The notes: a model not told the origin generated them from the sequence alone. DNA of 64,000 nt from Amycolatopsis tolypomycina (GCF_900105945.1 NZ_FNSO01000004.1:5394001-5458000), one strand, 5' to 3'. Numbered from the stretch's first letter, positions 24,313-33,818 are shown. Numbers and translations: made by a program.

Positions 24313-25186
24313 CGTCTTCCCTTCTTTTCGCAGGGGCAGCGCCGGCCACCCGGGGTCCCGGTCGGGGTGGGTGCCCTGGTGGTTCCGGTGCTGCACGGTT
24401 CTTGGCTGGGGGAATTCCGCCTGCTGCGCGAACACCGTTCCCGGGTCCGGCCACCCGGGTGAGGGGGAGTCGCGAAGCGTGGGCCGCGCCGGCGGGGCCC
24501 GGCCGCGCACGGTCCTTTCCGGTGTTCCCCGTCCGCGTGACTGCTGCGCCATCTGGTCTCCAGTGCTCGACCGAACGCCGTGGACGTGGAGCCACAATTA
24601 GGGCGGCGGCGCGTGTACAGCACTTCTCGGCACTGTTAACTGTGGATTACCAGGACCCGGTAAAAGGCTGTTTTCGCGGTGAAAGACGTAATTTTCCGCA
24701 TGGGCAAATGAATGACCGGCAATGCAAATAGGTGACATCGCCCGAGAGTTCCGAAGCGGCGGCACGTGTCGGCATTCCGGCTGATCGCACGGGTTTCTGT
24801 CGGCCGACCGACGGCCGCGGCCGCCTGGCACCTGTTTGCCGCGGAAGCGAATTACCGCCCACCCCGCAACGGATCTGCGAACTAGCCCGACCGGCGGAGC
24901 GTGCCACTGACCCGAACAGGCTCCTGAACAGCGGAGATCTCTCACAATCTCACTGCTGAGCGGTCGTTTCCGGCAGGTTAACGCCGGCGCACGCCCTGCC
25001 CGCAGCCCCATTTGGCGGCACTGGCCAGAACAACCGGCGGCATGCCACTATGTCGCCACCAAGGCGGCGGGTGAACCCGCGCCTTTCGTCTTCCGACCTT
25101 CCCATATCACCGCGCCGGACACCTGAGAAGACGCCAAGAAAGCGAGATTCATCCATGATCGTTTCCGCCTGCCGAAGGAGCCGGCC
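24313..25186. other. 874-bp divergent intergenic region
   Basis: Lies between the cupredoxin gene (minus) and mmpS-like gene (plus). It is AT-richer than the window, especially 24620-24730 and 24940-25160, as expected for promoters and a long leader. Several open frames exist but have poor starts and random-looking composition. No riboswitch or tRNA was recognised. Confidence 0.5.
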
Positions 25187-25690
25187 ATGACCACGGGAAC
25201 GGCGAAGCCGAAACCGGACGGAAAACCTTCCCCGGTGCCGCGGAGCCGGACGTTCCGGCTGGCGCAGCGCACGTGGTGGCTGCCCTGGGTGCTCGGCGCG
25301 GCCGCGGTGGCGGTCGCCGTGGTCATCACGACCGAGGTGTTCACCCCGGACCAGCCCGCCGGCTGGGACCAGGTCCGGCTGCCCACGGCCGAGCACCAGG
25401 TCGTCTACACCGTGACCGGAAGCGGCAAGTCGCCGGAGATCAAGTACGTGGTCGACGGCGTCAACGGCACCGAGACCGTGGTGAACGGGGATCTGCCGTG
25501 GCGCAAGGAGTTCACCCTCAAGGTCGGTCCCGGGCTCGGCGTCGTCCAGGTGCTGGCCGCCAACAACGAGTCCGCGGGCTCGATCGCCTGCACGGTCAGC
25601 GTCGACGGCAACGTGGTGCACCAGGCGACCTCGCGCGGGCCGGGCACCCAGGTCTCCTGTTCCTCCGTGATCCGCCCGTCCTCGAGGTAG
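25187..25690 (+). CDS. MmpS-family transport accessory membrane protein
   Basis: 167 residues. One N-terminal helix (WLPWVLGAAAVAVAVVITTE, about 31-50) is followed by an extracytoplasmic beta-sandwich. The body has MmpS hallmarks: HQVVYTVTGSGKSPEIKYVV, DLPWRKEFTLKVGPGLGVVQ, and the late IACTVSVDGNVVHQATSRGP. In mycobacteria MmpS partners an RND-type MmpL lipid exporter; no MmpL is in this window, so it may be an orphan. ATG 25187 with GAAGGAG. Six bases separate it from the next gene, so the pair is an operon. Confidence 0.87.
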   Translation: MTTGTAKPKPDGKPSPVPRSRTFRLAQRTWWLPWVLGAAAVAVAVVITTEVFTPDQPAGWDQVRLPTAEHQVVYTVTGSGKSPEIKYVVDGVNGTETVVNGDLPWRKEFTLKVGPGLGVVQVLAANNESAGSIACTVSVDGNVVHQATSRGPGTQVSCSSVIRPSSR

Positions 25691-25695
25691 CCGCG

Positions 25696-26571
25696 ATGGA
25701 ATTCCCCAGTGTGCGGCGTGTTCTCGCGGCCACGGCCGTGTCGGTGGCGCTCGCCGCCACCACCGCGACACCGTCCGGGGCGGCGCAGCCGGTGGTGCTC
25801 GACAGCTGCGCGGTGACCGTGCACGGCGAGCCGGGTCAGCTGGTGTCGCTCAAGCCCGCGGCGGTGACCCCGCACCTGCTGTCGGCCCTGGCCCCGCTCG
25901 ATCCGCTCAACGTGCTCCGCCCGGCCTTCACCGGGGTCTGGCAGGCGCTGCCGCCGATCACGCTCGGGTCGATCGGCCCGGCCGACGGTCTGATCCCGGG
26001 CAGCGCCGTGGCCGACGCCGTGCTCGGCGCGCTGCGCCCGATCCCTCTGCTGGCCCCGGTGATCGACGCGCTGTCCCCGGCGGTGCGCGCGGTGCTGGGC
26101 GCGAACTGCGGGGTCACGACCAAGCCCGGCACGCCCGCCCCGGCCCCGTCGTCCCTGCCGTCCCGGCCATCCGGCGGGGCGCGGCCACCGGCGGCCGGGA
26201 GCACCCTGACGTCGACGGCACCGGGTACGCCCGCGGCGACCGGTCCGACGTTCACCAGCCCAGGCCTGCCCGAAGCGGTGCTCGGGTCGCAGTTCCCGGC
26301 CGGGGCCGGGCCGGGCGGGATCCCCGGGCCCGGCATCCCGCCCGACCGGGTCGCCTACGAGTACGGACCGGCCGCGGTGCCGCAGGTCCCCGCGGTCGAC
26401 GCACGGATGCAGGGGCTCGGCGGCCAGTCGACCGGTTCGGCGGAGGCCCTGCCCGCCGCGGCGGACGGTGGCGTCGGCCGGACCGTGCTGCTCGCCGGCC
26501 TGCTCGTGACCCTCGTCGGAACGCAGCTCTTTCGCCGCTGGGCGTTGAAACGCGGTCAGCAGCCCGGCTGA
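25696..26571 (+). CDS. Secreted, C-terminally anchored Pro/Ala-rich protein, function unknown
   Basis: 291 residues I cannot assign to a named family. It has a signal peptide (VLAATAVSVALAATTATPSGA) and a compact domain of about 110 residues with two Cys (LDSCAVTVHGEPGQLVSL and AVLGANCGVTT). A long Pro/Gly/Thr region follows, then one C-terminal helix (TVLLAGLLVTLVGTQLF) and a basic tail (RRWALKRGQQPG). The layout is that of a cell-envelope protein tethered outside the membrane. It follows mmpS directly and precedes the nitrilase-fold gene by 26 bases. Confidence 0.75.
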   Translation: MEFPSVRRVLAATAVSVALAATTATPSGAAQPVVLDSCAVTVHGEPGQLVSLKPAAVTPHLLSALAPLDPLNVLRPAFTGVWQALPPITLGSIGPADGLIPGSAVADAVLGALRPIPLLAPVIDALSPAVRAVLGANCGVTTKPGTPAPAPSSLPSRPSGGARPPAAGSTLTSTAPGTPAATGPTFTSPGLPEAVLGSQFPAGAGPGGIPGPGIPPDRVAYEYGPAAVPQVPAVDARMQGLGGQSTGSAEALPAAADGGVGRTVLLAGLLVTLVGTQLFRRWALKRGQQPG

Positions 26572-26597
26572 CCCCCGGCCACGACACAGGAGAACGG

Positions 26598-27440
26598 ATG
26601 GGACTCACCCGGATCGCCACGGCCGCCGCCCACTTCGGCCGCGACCTCGCGTTCGACCTTCGCCGCGTTGCGGCGCTGATCGAGGAGGCCCGCGGGTCGG
26701 GAGCGGCGCTCCTCGTCCTGCCCGACGGCACGCTCGGCGGCGCCTTCGCCGACTTCGGCCGGGTCGACCCCGAGCACCTGCCGCCGGCACTCGACCCGGA
26801 CGGCCCCGAGGTGCGGCAGGTGGCCCGGCTGGCCGCGGACCTGGTGGTGTGCTTCGGGTACAGCGAAGCCGGCGAGAGCGGCGAACGGTTTTCGGCCGCG
26901 GCGTGCGTGTCCGGCGACGGCGTGCTCGGCCGGCAGCGCAAGGTGCACCTGTCCGCCGCCGAGGCGCTCCACCTGCAGCCGGGCGGCGGGTTCGCCGCGT
27001 TCGACACCCCGGCCGGGCGGCTCGGGATGCTGCTCGACTACGACAAGGCGTTCCCCGAGTCCGCCCGCGCCCTCGCCGCGGACGGCGCCGGCGTCCTCGC
27101 GTGCCTGTGCGCGTGGGCGACGAGCAGCCGGGCTCCGACGCTGACCCGGGACCGCCAGGCCCGGCTGTTCGACGTCTACGACTGCGTGCGGGCGGTGGAG
27201 AACCAGGTGGTGCTCGTCTCGGCGAACCAGGCGGGGGTCATGCACGGGACCCGGTTCCTCGGCCTGGCGAAGGTGGTCGGCCCGGAGGGCGCGACCCACG
27301 CCCGGACCGGCTCGCGGCCGGCCATGGTCGTCGCCGAGCTGGACGTCGACGCGGAGCTGACCGCCGCCCGGCGCGGCCGCCACCACCTCGCCGAACGACG
27401 CCAGGAAGCCTACGTCCCGGACCGGGTCAGTCCTTTGTAG
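26598..27440 (+). CDS. Nitrilase-superfamily protein with substituted catalytic triad
   Basis: 280 residues with the alpha-beta-beta-alpha carbon-nitrogen hydrolase fold. In active members Glu, Lys and Cys form the triad. Here the Lys is kept (K115 in RQRKVHLS). The Cys position in the usual CYD motif is Asp147 (GMLLDYDKAFPE), and the Glu position is Asp43 (LLVLPDGTLGG). The later stretch LVSANQAGVMHGTRFLGLAK is family-like. Without Cys it cannot run normal amidase/nitrilase chemistry, so it is probably a pseudoenzyme or has changed activity. AGGAGAA precedes the ATG. It is the third gene of the mmpS operon and its end overlaps the convergent SDR by 14 bases. Confidence 0.8.
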   Translation: MGLTRIATAAAHFGRDLAFDLRRVAALIEEARGSGAALLVLPDGTLGGAFADFGRVDPEHLPPALDPDGPEVRQVARLAADLVVCFGYSEAGESGERFSAAACVSGDGVLGRQRKVHLSAAEALHLQPGGGFAAFDTPAGRLGMLLDYDKAFPESARALAADGAGVLACLCAWATSSRAPTLTRDRQARLFDVYDCVRAVENQVVLVSANQAGVMHGTRFLGLAKVVGPEGATHARTGSRPAMVVAELDVDAELTAARRGRHHLAERRQEAYVPDRVSPL

Positions 27441-28368
27441 ACTTGCGGTCGGCAGCCGGGGACGGCCAGCGGCCGTGGATGCGTTCCCCGGCGGGCGCCG
27501 GGTGGTGCACGGTTCCGGCCGTCGGCGCCCATCGGGTGCGGGTGAGCACGGCCAGCTTCAGCAGGGGCCCGACCAGCCGGTCGTAAAGCCGGGGCAGCAG
27601 CCGGAAACCGCTGATGACGAGGGGGTTGCCCGGGCCGATCGGCACCGACACGTGCCGGCGGGGCCGGTCGGCCAGCCGGGTGATCGCGGCGGCCACCCGT
27701 TCGGGCGCCAGGACCGGCCACGGGGGACGGACCGCGCGGCCGGTGTAGTTGGCCGCCTGGTAGTAGATGGGCGTGTTGATGCTGCCGGGGCTGACGATGC
27801 AGACCGACACCCCGGGCTCGTCCCGCGTTTCCTGCTGCAGGGTGCGCAGCACCGCACGCTGGCCCCATTTCGACACCGCGTAGGCCCCCATCCGCGGAAC
27901 GGTGATCGAGCCCAGCAGCGAGTTGACCCCGATGAAGGTGCCCGTGCGCTGGCCGCGCATGACCGGCAGCACCGCGCGGGCCAGGTGGAGGGTGCCGTGG
28001 ACGGCGGTGTCGACCACGGTGGTGAACACCTCGGCCGGCATCTCCTCCACGCTGCCGTACCCCATCACGGCGGCGGTGTGCACGACGACGTCGACCCGGC
28101 CGTGCCGCTCCAGGGTCCGGGCGACGAGCCGCCCGGCGGCCGCGGGGTCGGTGATGTCCTCGGCGATCGTGTCCACCACGTCGGCTCCGGCACGTCGGCA
28201 GGCCGCTTCCGCGGCGTCGAGCGCTTCGGCGCTGCGGGAGACGAGGACGAGCTTGTCGGCCAGTGCCGAGAACGCGACCGCCGTGGCCAAGCCGATTCCG
28301 CTGGTGGCCCCGACGATCAGCACGACCCGCGCTGTCCGGGACTCGCCGGGCTCTTGGCGATCGCGCAT
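27427..28368 (-). CDS. Short-chain dehydrogenase/reductase
   Basis: 313 residues of classical SDR. Cofactor loop VLIVGATSGIGLATAVAF, then NSLLGSITVP (active Ser region) and the catalytic Tyr/Lys in YAVSKWGQR. The C-terminal extension (VISGFRLLPRLYDRLVGPLL) is like membrane-associated lipid or sterol-type SDRs. Substrate not assignable. Start ATG 28368 with GGAG four bases upstream; the start lies inside the 3' end of the upstream membrane-protein gene (52-base overlap), implying coupling. It is convergent with the nitrilase-fold gene. Confidence 0.88.
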   Translation of the reverse strand: MRDRQEPGESRTARVVLIVGATSGIGLATAVAFSALADKLVLVSRSAEALDAAEAACRRAGADVVDTIAEDITDPAAAGRLVARTLERHGRVDVVVHTAAVMGYGSVEEMPAEVFTTVVDTAVHGTLHLARAVLPVMRGQRTGTFIGVNSLLGSITVPRMGAYAVSKWGQRAVLRTLQQETRDEPGVSVCIVSPGSINTPIYYQAANYTGRAVRPPWPVLAPERVAAAITRLADRPRRHVSVPIGPGNPLVISGFRLLPRLYDRLVGPLLKLAVLTRTRWAPTAGTVHHPAPAGERIHGRWPSPAADRKSTKD

Positions 28369-28856
28369 GAGGCTCCATCCGGGGGCCGTGGGAGTGCTCG
28401 GGCGTAGTCGACGATCAGTGCGGCGGTGAGCGCGGGCACGGCCCACTGGACCCACCCCAGACCGCGCTCGGCGCGCACCAGGCGTCGATGGCGGTGCGCA
28501 TCCAGGTCGGCCTCGGTGGTCACCCGGTCACCATCGAGAGCCGCGTGCTGGATCTGCTTGCCGACGACGTAGCTGTAGGTGGAGGCGGCCATCGCTGCCA
28601 GCGTGGTCACCGATCTGATCGCGTGGCTGCGCTGGGGCTTTCCGGTGCCGGCGATGCCGAGGAGGTGCACAGCGATGGCGCAAGCCCCGACGGGTGTCCA
28701 CCGGGACCAGCCGGTACTGGTGATCCGCGCCGCCGCCACCCGGTCCGCGGCGCGCGCCGCGGTGCCGTTCAGCCCAACCGCGCCCATCAGCGACCCGCCC
28801 AGCCACACGGCCAACCCGAGGTCACGCGCACTGCGCCAGGCCGTCTCGCGCTTCAT
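28317..28856 (-). CDS. Four-helix membrane protein, function unknown
   Basis: 179 residues with about four hydrophobic segments: LGLAVWLGGSLMGAVGL, VGACAIAVHLLGIAG, TTLAAMAASTYSYVVGKQI and WVQWAVPALTAALIVDYA. ETAWRSARDLGLAVWLGGSL and the TEADLDAHRHRRLVRAERGL stretch recur in actinobacterial small membrane proteins without known function. It overlaps the downstream SDR start, so the two are probably translated together. Confidence 0.75.
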   Translation of the reverse strand: MKRETAWRSARDLGLAVWLGGSLMGAVGLNGTAARAADRVAAARITSTGWSRWTPVGACAIAVHLLGIAGTGKPQRSHAIRSVTTLAAMAASTYSYVVGKQIQHAALDGDRVTTEADLDAHRHRRLVRAERGLGWVQWAVPALTAALIVDYARALPRPPDGASCAIAKSPASPGQRGSC

Positions 28857-28976
28857 CAGTGGTACCCGCCTCTCGGTATGCCCTCGCAGACGTGGTGTAC
28901 CCGCCTCGGGAAGCGCAAACGTCAGTGAGGCAGAAAACCGGGGTTCTGTCGTCAGCTCGCCGACCAGGCCCGCCCC

Positions 28977-29005
28977 TGGTGTGCGGGGACCGGCCCCGCA
29001 CACCA
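28977..29005 (-). terminator. Terminator of the metE-thioesterase operon
   Basis: A perfect 12-bp stem, TGGTGTGCGGGG (28977-28988) with CCCCGCACACCA (28994-29005), and a 5-base loop, 8 bases past the thioesterase stop. Confidence 0.75.
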
Positions 29006-29012
29006 AGGGACC

Positions 29013-29507
29013 TCAGGCGACCGTCCGTGACGCGGTGATCGCGGCCCGCCGGGCGAGGCGGTGGGTGCGGCGGATCCCGGCTTCGGCGTACCGGCGGCGG
29101 TCCTCCGCGGTCTCCGGCACCACCGGTGGCACCGGCCGCGGGCGGCCGTGGTCGTCGACCGCCACCAGGACCAGGTAGGCCGAGGCCACGTGGACCGGGG
29201 GCACCGAACTGTCCCAGCGGTCGGCGGTGGCGCGCACGCCGATCTCCATCGACGTCGAGCCGGCCCAGTTGACCTGGGCGTGCAGGTGCAGCACGTCCCC
29301 GACCCGGACCGGCACCCGGAACACCATCTCGTCGACCGACGCGGTCACGGACGCGCCCTCGGAATGCCGGGCCGAGACGACCCCGGCCAGCGAATCGACC
29401 AGCTTCATCAGCACCCCGCCGTGCACCGTGCCCATGAGGTTCGTGTCGTGGTCGTCCATGATCTGCGAGAGCGTCAGCCGCGACGCCGACGTCGGCTTCC
29501 CCGTCAC
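29013..29507 (-). CDS. Hotdog-fold acyl-CoA thioesterase
   Basis: 164 residues of the YciA/BFIT-type acyl-CoA thioesterase family. [19 protein letters not shown] and [16 protein letters not shown] (the catalytic Asp) are followed by [20 protein letters not shown] and [17 protein letters not shown]. It hydrolyses acyl-CoA to free acid and CoA; chain preference is not evident. GTG start overlaps the MetE stop (GTGA), so it is coupled to metE and should fall under the same cobalamin riboswitch. That pairing is unexpected for methionine metabolism. Confidence 0.9.
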   Translation of the reverse strand: MTGKPTSASRLTLSQIMDDHDTNLMGTVHGGVLMKLVDSLAGVVSARHSEGASVTASVDEMVFRVPVRVGDVLHLHAQVNWAGSTSMEIGVRATADRWDSSVPPVHVASAYLVLVAVDDHGRPRPVPPVVPETAEDRRRYAEAGIRRTHRLARRAAITASRTVA

Positions 29508-31753
29508 GCGAGCCCCGCCCGGACCTCGCGCACGGCCGCGACCAGGTTCCGCAGCGCCGGTTCGACCTCGGCGTAGCCGCGGGTCTTCAGCCCGCAGTCC
29601 GGGTTGACCCACAACCGGTCCGCGGGCACCGTGCCGGCGGCGGCGTGCAGCAGTTCGCCGATCTCCCCGGCGTCCGGGACGCGCGGGGAATGGATGTCGT
29701 ACACGCCCGGCCCGATGCCGCGGCCGAACCCGGCCAGCCCGGCCAGCACCTCCATCTTCGAGCGGGCCGCTTCGATGCTGGTGACGTCGGCGTCCAGGGC
29801 GTCGATCGCGGGCAGGATCTCGCCGAACTCGGAGTAGCACAGGTGCGTGTGGATCTGCGTGGACCCGGCGGCGCCCGAGGTCGCCAGCCGGAACGCCGAG
29901 ACGGCCCAGCGCAGGTAGTCCTCGTGGCCGGACCGGCGCAGCGGCAGCAGTTCCCGCAGGGCCGGTTCGTCGACCTGGATGATCCGGATGCCGGCCGCCT
30001 CGAGGTCGCGGACCTCGTCGCGGACGGCGAGCGCGACCTGCCGGGCCGTGTCGGCGAGCGGCTGGTCGTCGCGGACGAACGACCACGCGAGGATCGTCAC
30101 CGGGCCGGTGAGCATGCCCTTGACCGGCTTCGGCGTCAGGCTCTGGGCGTGGCGGGCCCAGTGCACCGTCATCGGGGCCGGGCGCGAGACGTCGCCGTAG
30201 AGGATCGGCGGGCGGACGCAGCGCGAGCCGTAGGACTGCACCCAGCCGTGCTCGGTCGCGGCGAACCCGGCCAGCCGCTCGGCGAAGTACTGCACCATGT
30301 CGTTGCGCTCGGGTTCGCCGTGCACCAGCACGTCGAGCCCGAGCTCCTCCTGCAGCCGCACCACGCGCTCGATCTCCGCGCGCATCGCCGCCTCGTACGC
30401 GGCGGCGCCGAGCGTGCCCGCCTTGTGCGCGGCACGGGCCTTGCGGACCTCGGTGGTCTGCGGGAACGACCCGATCGTCGTGGTCGGCAGCGGCGGCAGC
30501 CCGAGCGCGGCCTGCTGCGCTTCCGCGCGCTCGGCGTGCGGCGGCCGGACGGCGTCGTCGGGACGCAGGGCCGCGAGCCGGGCGCGGACGTGTTCGTCGG
30601 CCAGCTCGGTCGCCGCCGCCCGGTCCGCGACCGCCTGCCGCGCACCGGAAAGGTCGACGTCTTCGCCGCGCAGCGCCCGGCCGAGCAGCACGACCTCGTC
30701 GACCTTCTGCCGGGCGAAGGCGAGCCAGCCCGCCAGCCGCGGCAGCCCGGTTTCGCGCTCGACGTCGTAGGGCACGTGCAGCAGCGAGCACGACGTCGAC
30801 ACGCTGACGGACTTCGCCACGCCGAGCAGGGTCGCGGCCCGGCCGAGCGCGCGCTGCGGGTCCGTGCGCCAGACGTTCCGGCCGTCGACGACCCCGGCCA
30901 GCACCTCCTTGTCCCGCAACGCCGGTTCGGCCGCGACGGCGTCCACGAACGACTCGTCGCTGACCAGGTCGACGGCCAGTGCTTCGATCGGCGCGCGAGC
31001 CAGCACGCCAAGCCCGCGCCCGAGGTGGCCGAAGTAGCCGGCGACCAGGATCTTCGGCCGCCCGGTCTCCTTGCCGAGCCAGTGGTAGGCGCGGATCAGG
31101 GCGTTCAGCTCGGCCTCGGTGCGGTCCCCGGCGAACGCGGGCTCGTCGAGCTGCACCCACCCGGCGCCCGCGGCGCGCAGCCGGCGCAGCAGGTCGACGT
31201 ACCGCGGCAGCAGGGTGTCGAGCAGGTCCAGCGGGCGGAATCCCGCGGTCGTGGACTTCGCCAGCAGCAGGAACGTCACCGGCCCGACCAGCACCGGCCG
31301 GGTCTCGATGCCGAGCGCTTTCGCCTCCAGGTATTCGTCGAGCGGTTTGGTCCCGGCCAGGGTGAAGGTCGTGTCCGGGCCGAGCTCCGGGACGAGGTAG
31401 TGGTAGTTCGTGTCGAACCACTTCGTCATCTCCAGCGCCGGAGCGCCCTGGGCACCACGCGCGGCGGCGAAGCAGGTGTCCAGCGGCGACGGCCCGGTGA
31501 ACCTCTCCGGCAGGGCGCCGAACAGCGCCGCGGTGTCGAGGACGTGGTCGTAGTGCGAGAACGTGTTGGACGGGACGGAGTCCAGCCCGGCCGCCACCAG
31601 CGTGCGCCAGGTGCGTTCCCGCAGGTCACGGCCGGTTTCCAGCAGCTCGTCCTGGTCGATCCGGTGCGCCCAGTAGCGTTCCAGGGCACGCTTGAGTTCC
31701 CGGTCCGGGCCGATCCGGGGGTAGCCCAGCACCGTGGTGCCGATCTCGGTCAC
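29504..31753 (-). CDS. metE: Cobalamin-independent methionine synthase
   Basis: 749 residues, the normal MetE length. It transfers a methyl group from 5-methyltetrahydropteroyl-polyglutamate to homocysteine. The N-terminal barrel starts [20 protein letters not shown]; the C-terminal barrel has [31 protein letters not shown], and the zinc ligands in HTHLCYSEF (His, Cys) and NPDCGLKTR (Cys). GTG start with GAGGAGAG just upstream. A cobalamin riboswitch lies in the leader, so expression should fall when vitamin B12 permits MetH to work. A short inverted repeat (AGCTC / GAGCT) flanks the Shine-Dalgarno, which could help sequester it. Confidence 0.97.
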   Translation of the reverse strand: MTEIGTTVLGYPRIGPDRELKRALERYWAHRIDQDELLETGRDLRERTWRTLVAAGLDSVPSNTFSHYDHVLDTAALFGALPERFTGPSPLDTCFAAARGAQGAPALEMTKWFDTNYHYLVPELGPDTTFTLAGTKPLDEYLEAKALGIETRPVLVGPVTFLLLAKSTTAGFRPLDLLDTLLPRYVDLLRRLRAAGAGWVQLDEPAFAGDRTEAELNALIRAYHWLGKETGRPKILVAGYFGHLGRGLGVLARAPIEALAVDLVSDESFVDAVAAEPALRDKEVLAGVVDGRNVWRTDPQRALGRAATLLGVAKSVSVSTSCSLLHVPYDVERETGLPRLAGWLAFARQKVDEVVLLGRALRGEDVDLSGARQAVADRAAATELADEHVRARLAALRPDDAVRPPHAERAEAQQAALGLPPLPTTTIGSFPQTTEVRKARAAHKAGTLGAAAYEAAMRAEIERVVRLQEELGLDVLVHGEPERNDMVQYFAERLAGFAATEHGWVQSYGSRCVRPPILYGDVSRPAPMTVHWARHAQSLTPKPVKGMLTGPVTILAWSFVRDDQPLADTARQVALAVRDEVRDLEAAGIRIIQVDEPALRELLPLRRSGHEDYLRWAVSAFRLATSGAAGSTQIHTHLCYSEFGEILPAIDALDADVTSIEAARSKMEVLAGLAGFGRGIGPGVYDIHSPRVPDAGEIGELLHAAAGTVPADRLWVNPDCGLKTRGYAEVEPALRNLVAAVREVRAGLA

Positions 31754-31859
31754 AGCTCTCTCCTCGCGAGCTCGTTCCACCGAGTCCGAGCACGCGAGAA
31801 AGCCGCGTTTCGGTCGTGCCCATCCCGCGAGGCCCGGACTCGCGCACGCCGTCGGCGCG

Positions 31860-32072
31860 CGCACCACGGGCAGGTCTTCGGACTCGTGGGCGCCGAGCTC
31901 AGGTCTACCGGCCGTCGCTTCCCGGACTGCGTGTCCAGTGCTTGACCACTCGCGTGGTGACGGCTTTCGTTCCCACATACCGCTGCGGGGCAGTCCCGGA
32001 TTCACACCGGGTTCCCTGTTGCCTCGCCCACGCGCGTCACCGCGCCCGGGCGAACCAGTGGCGTCCGCCAGC
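31860..32072 (-). ncRNA. Cobalamin (B12) riboswitch in the metE leader
   Basis: On the minus strand the conserved core reads GGGAACCCGGTG, GAATCCGGGACTGCCCCGC and GGGAACGAAAGCC. It ends with the B12-box-type 3' segment GAGTCCGAAGACCTGCCCG. These appear in the right order and spacing for the AdoCbl riboswitch class, about 100 bases before metE. Expected action: B12 binding reduces metE expression. Ends are approximate. Confidence 0.93.
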
Positions 32073-32193
32073 TTAGCCGTTCGTGATCACCGTGTCGCGA
32101 AGGTCCATTTCCGCCGAATCGAGGACCGCTCCTGTCCGCTTCCGGTGGCAGGGTGGGCAAGGTCAGCCCGACGACGACCGACGGAGAACCCCG

Positions 32194-32655
32194 ATGAGCC
32201 GACACGTCCAGGTCACTTTCGACGCCCACGACCCGCGAGCCCTTTCGGTTTTCTGGCGTGAGGTGCTGGACTACGTCCACCCCGCACCGCCCGGCGTCGA
32301 GCTGCCCGAGGGCGCCGACCCCCTGGCCGCGTGGGACGAGTTCCTCGAGCGGGTCGGCGTGCCGGCGGACCAGCGCAACCGCAGCTCCGCCGTCGAAGAC
32401 CCCGACGGTCGGGGACCGCGCCTGTTCTTCCAGCAGGTGCCGGAGGACAAGACCACGAAGAACCGGGTCCACCTCGACGTCCGGGCCGCCCCGGGCCTGC
32501 TGGGCGCGGAGCGGATGGCGGCGCTGGAGGCGGAGTGCGAACGGCTGCTCGCCCTCGGCGCGACCCGGGTGCGCCGCTTCGAGCCCGAACCCCCGCTCAG
32601 TGCCGGGTTCATCGTGATGACCGACCCCGAGGGCAACGAGTTCTGCCTGGATTGA
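32194..32655 (+). CDS. VOC-superfamily (glyoxalase-like) protein
   Basis: 153 residues with the paired beta-alpha-beta-beta-beta modules of the vicinal-oxygen-chelate fold: VQVTFDAHDPRALSVFWREV, LFFQQVPEDKTTKNRVHLDV (metal-site His) and GFIVMTDPEGNEFCLD (C-terminal Glu). Members include glyoxalases, dioxygenases and antibiotic-binding proteins; this short bacterial type is usually uncharacterised. ATG at 32194 with CGGAG. It is transcribed away from the metE leader and ends at a bidirectional terminator. Confidence 0.88.
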   Translation: MSRHVQVTFDAHDPRALSVFWREVLDYVHPAPPGVELPEGADPLAAWDEFLERVGVPADQRNRSSAVEDPDGRGPRLFFQQVPEDKTTKNRVHLDVRAAPGLLGAERMAALEAECERLLALGATRVRRFEPEPPLSAGFIVMTDPEGNEFCLD

Positions 32656-32667
32656 CGGCGACGCCGA

Positions 32668-32701
32668 CCGGACCAGCCGACGGCCGTGTCGGCTGGTCCG
32701 G
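32668..32701. terminator. Bidirectional terminator between convergent genes
   Basis: A perfect 14-bp stem, CCGGACCAGCCGAC (32668-32681) with GTCGGCTGGTCCGG (32688-32701), 6-base loop. It lies between the VOC gene stop and the stop of the small secreted protein. Confidence 0.8.
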
Positions 32702-32732
32702 GCTTCGGGAATCCGGCGTGCCGGCTACCGGG

Positions 32733-33131
32733 TCAGGTGCAACTCGGGTAGAAGTACATGACACTGCGGGTTTGCCGCCCGTAGCCGCCGTCCGCCGTGA
32801 TGCCGTGGTAACGCTGGACGGTCTTCAGTGCGTTGTAGGTATTGCCCCCGAAATCGCCGTCCGGACCGTTCGGGCCGACGTACAGGCCGTAGCAGTAGGT
32901 CAAGGACACCTGCAGGGCCCACACCCCGTCACTGTTGTTGCCCCGGAGCATCCAGCAATTCGTCACGCCGGATCTGGTCGACGGAAGAAGGCCTTCCGAG
33001 TTGGACACGTAGGTCGTGCACTGCGGGTCCGCCGCGCTCGCCGGGGCCGCGTTGACCAGCATTCCCGCGAGTATGGCGCCGACCGCGAGCAGCGCTGCGA
33101 TGCACTTTTTGCCGAAACCGAAACGAGCCAT
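32733..33131 (-). CDS. Small secreted peptidoglycan-binding-like protein in the bacteriocin locus
   Basis: 132 residues. Signal peptide (CIAALLAVGAILAGMLVNAA, cleavage near ASA). The mature part resembles a short peptidoglycan-binding domain: LQVSLTYCYGLYVGPNGPDG, FGGNTYNALKTVQRYHGI and DGGYGRQTRSVMYF, with five mature Cys. GAGGAGG precedes the ATG at 33131. It starts 9 bases after the ATPase gene, so it is part of the lactococcin-972-like operon. Lcn972 acts on lipid II and septum synthesis, so a wall-binding partner could be an auxiliary toxin or self-protection factor. That is inference. Confidence 0.72.
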   Translation of the reverse strand: MARFGFGKKCIAALLAVGAILAGMLVNAAPASAADPQCTTYVSNSEGLLPSTRSGVTNCWMLRGNNSDGVWALQVSLTYCYGLYVGPNGPDGDFGGNTYNALKTVQRYHGITADGGYGRQTRSVMYFYPSCT

Positions 33132-33140
33132 CGATCCTCC

Positions 33141-33818
33141 TCATTGTTTTTGATTTCTTCCCGTCGGGCGACGCGTGCAGAGGACTTCCACCCGAGAACA
33201 GCGTTCGGCCACGGCGTCGTCGTGCGTCGCGACGATGATGGTTTTGCCGGACTCGTTGAGTTTCCCCAGCAGGTCGAGGATGACCTCGCGGTTCTCGGCG
33301 TCGAGGGAGCCTGTCGGCTCGTCGGCCAGGACGATGTCACACGGCTTCAGCAACAGCCGGGCCACGGCGACGCGCTGCTGCTCGCCGCCGGACAACGAGA
33401 AGACCCTGCGGTCTCCCGCTCCTGGCATCCCCACCCGCGCGAGCGCCTGGGCGATGCGTTCCCGCTTCGGGGTTCCGCGCTCCGCATAGGTGAGTGCGAC
33501 ACGGAGGTTGTGGGCCACCGACTCGTTGTCGATGAGAGCGAAGTTCTGGAACAGGTACCCCAGCCGGTACCGGCGCTGGAGGTTAGCCGCTCGGGTCCGC
33601 GGCCTTGGCGCCTGTTCGCCGAGGATGCGGACCTGGCCGGAATCCGGAGCGTCCAGCAGTCCGATGAGGTTGAGGACGGTGGACTTCCCCGTTCCGCTCG
33701 CGCCGGTGAGGACGACGAACTCCCCCTTCCGGATCCGGAGATCGAAATCCGTCAGGACCGGGCGGTCGCCGTAGGTTTTCCGGACTCCCAGGAGTTCACA
33801 GGCGAATTCCACTGTCAC
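33141..33818 (-). CDS. ABC transporter ATP-binding protein (bacteriocin immunity/export type)
   Basis: 225 residues with a complete ABC ATPase: Walker A LTGASGTGKSTVLN, Q-loop region YRLGYLFQNFAL, signature VFSLSGGEQQRVAVAR, Walker B DIVLADEPTGSLD, and H-loop IIVATHDD. The closest class is the LolD/MacB-like ATPase paired with FtsX-type permeases, as in lactococcin-972 loci. The GTG start overlaps the stop of the permease gene (GTGA), which sets the partnership with the two half-permeases upstream. Confidence 0.92.
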   Translation of the reverse strand: MTVEFACELLGVRKTYGDRPVLTDFDLRIRKGEFVVLTGASGTGKSTVLNLIGLLDAPDSGQVRILGEQAPRPRTRAANLQRRYRLGYLFQNFALIDNESVAHNLRVALTYAERGTPKRERIAQALARVGMPGAGDRRVFSLSGGEQQRVAVARLLLKPCDIVLADEPTGSLDAENREVILDLLGKLNESGKTIIVATHDDAVAERCSRVEVLCTRRPTGRNQKQ

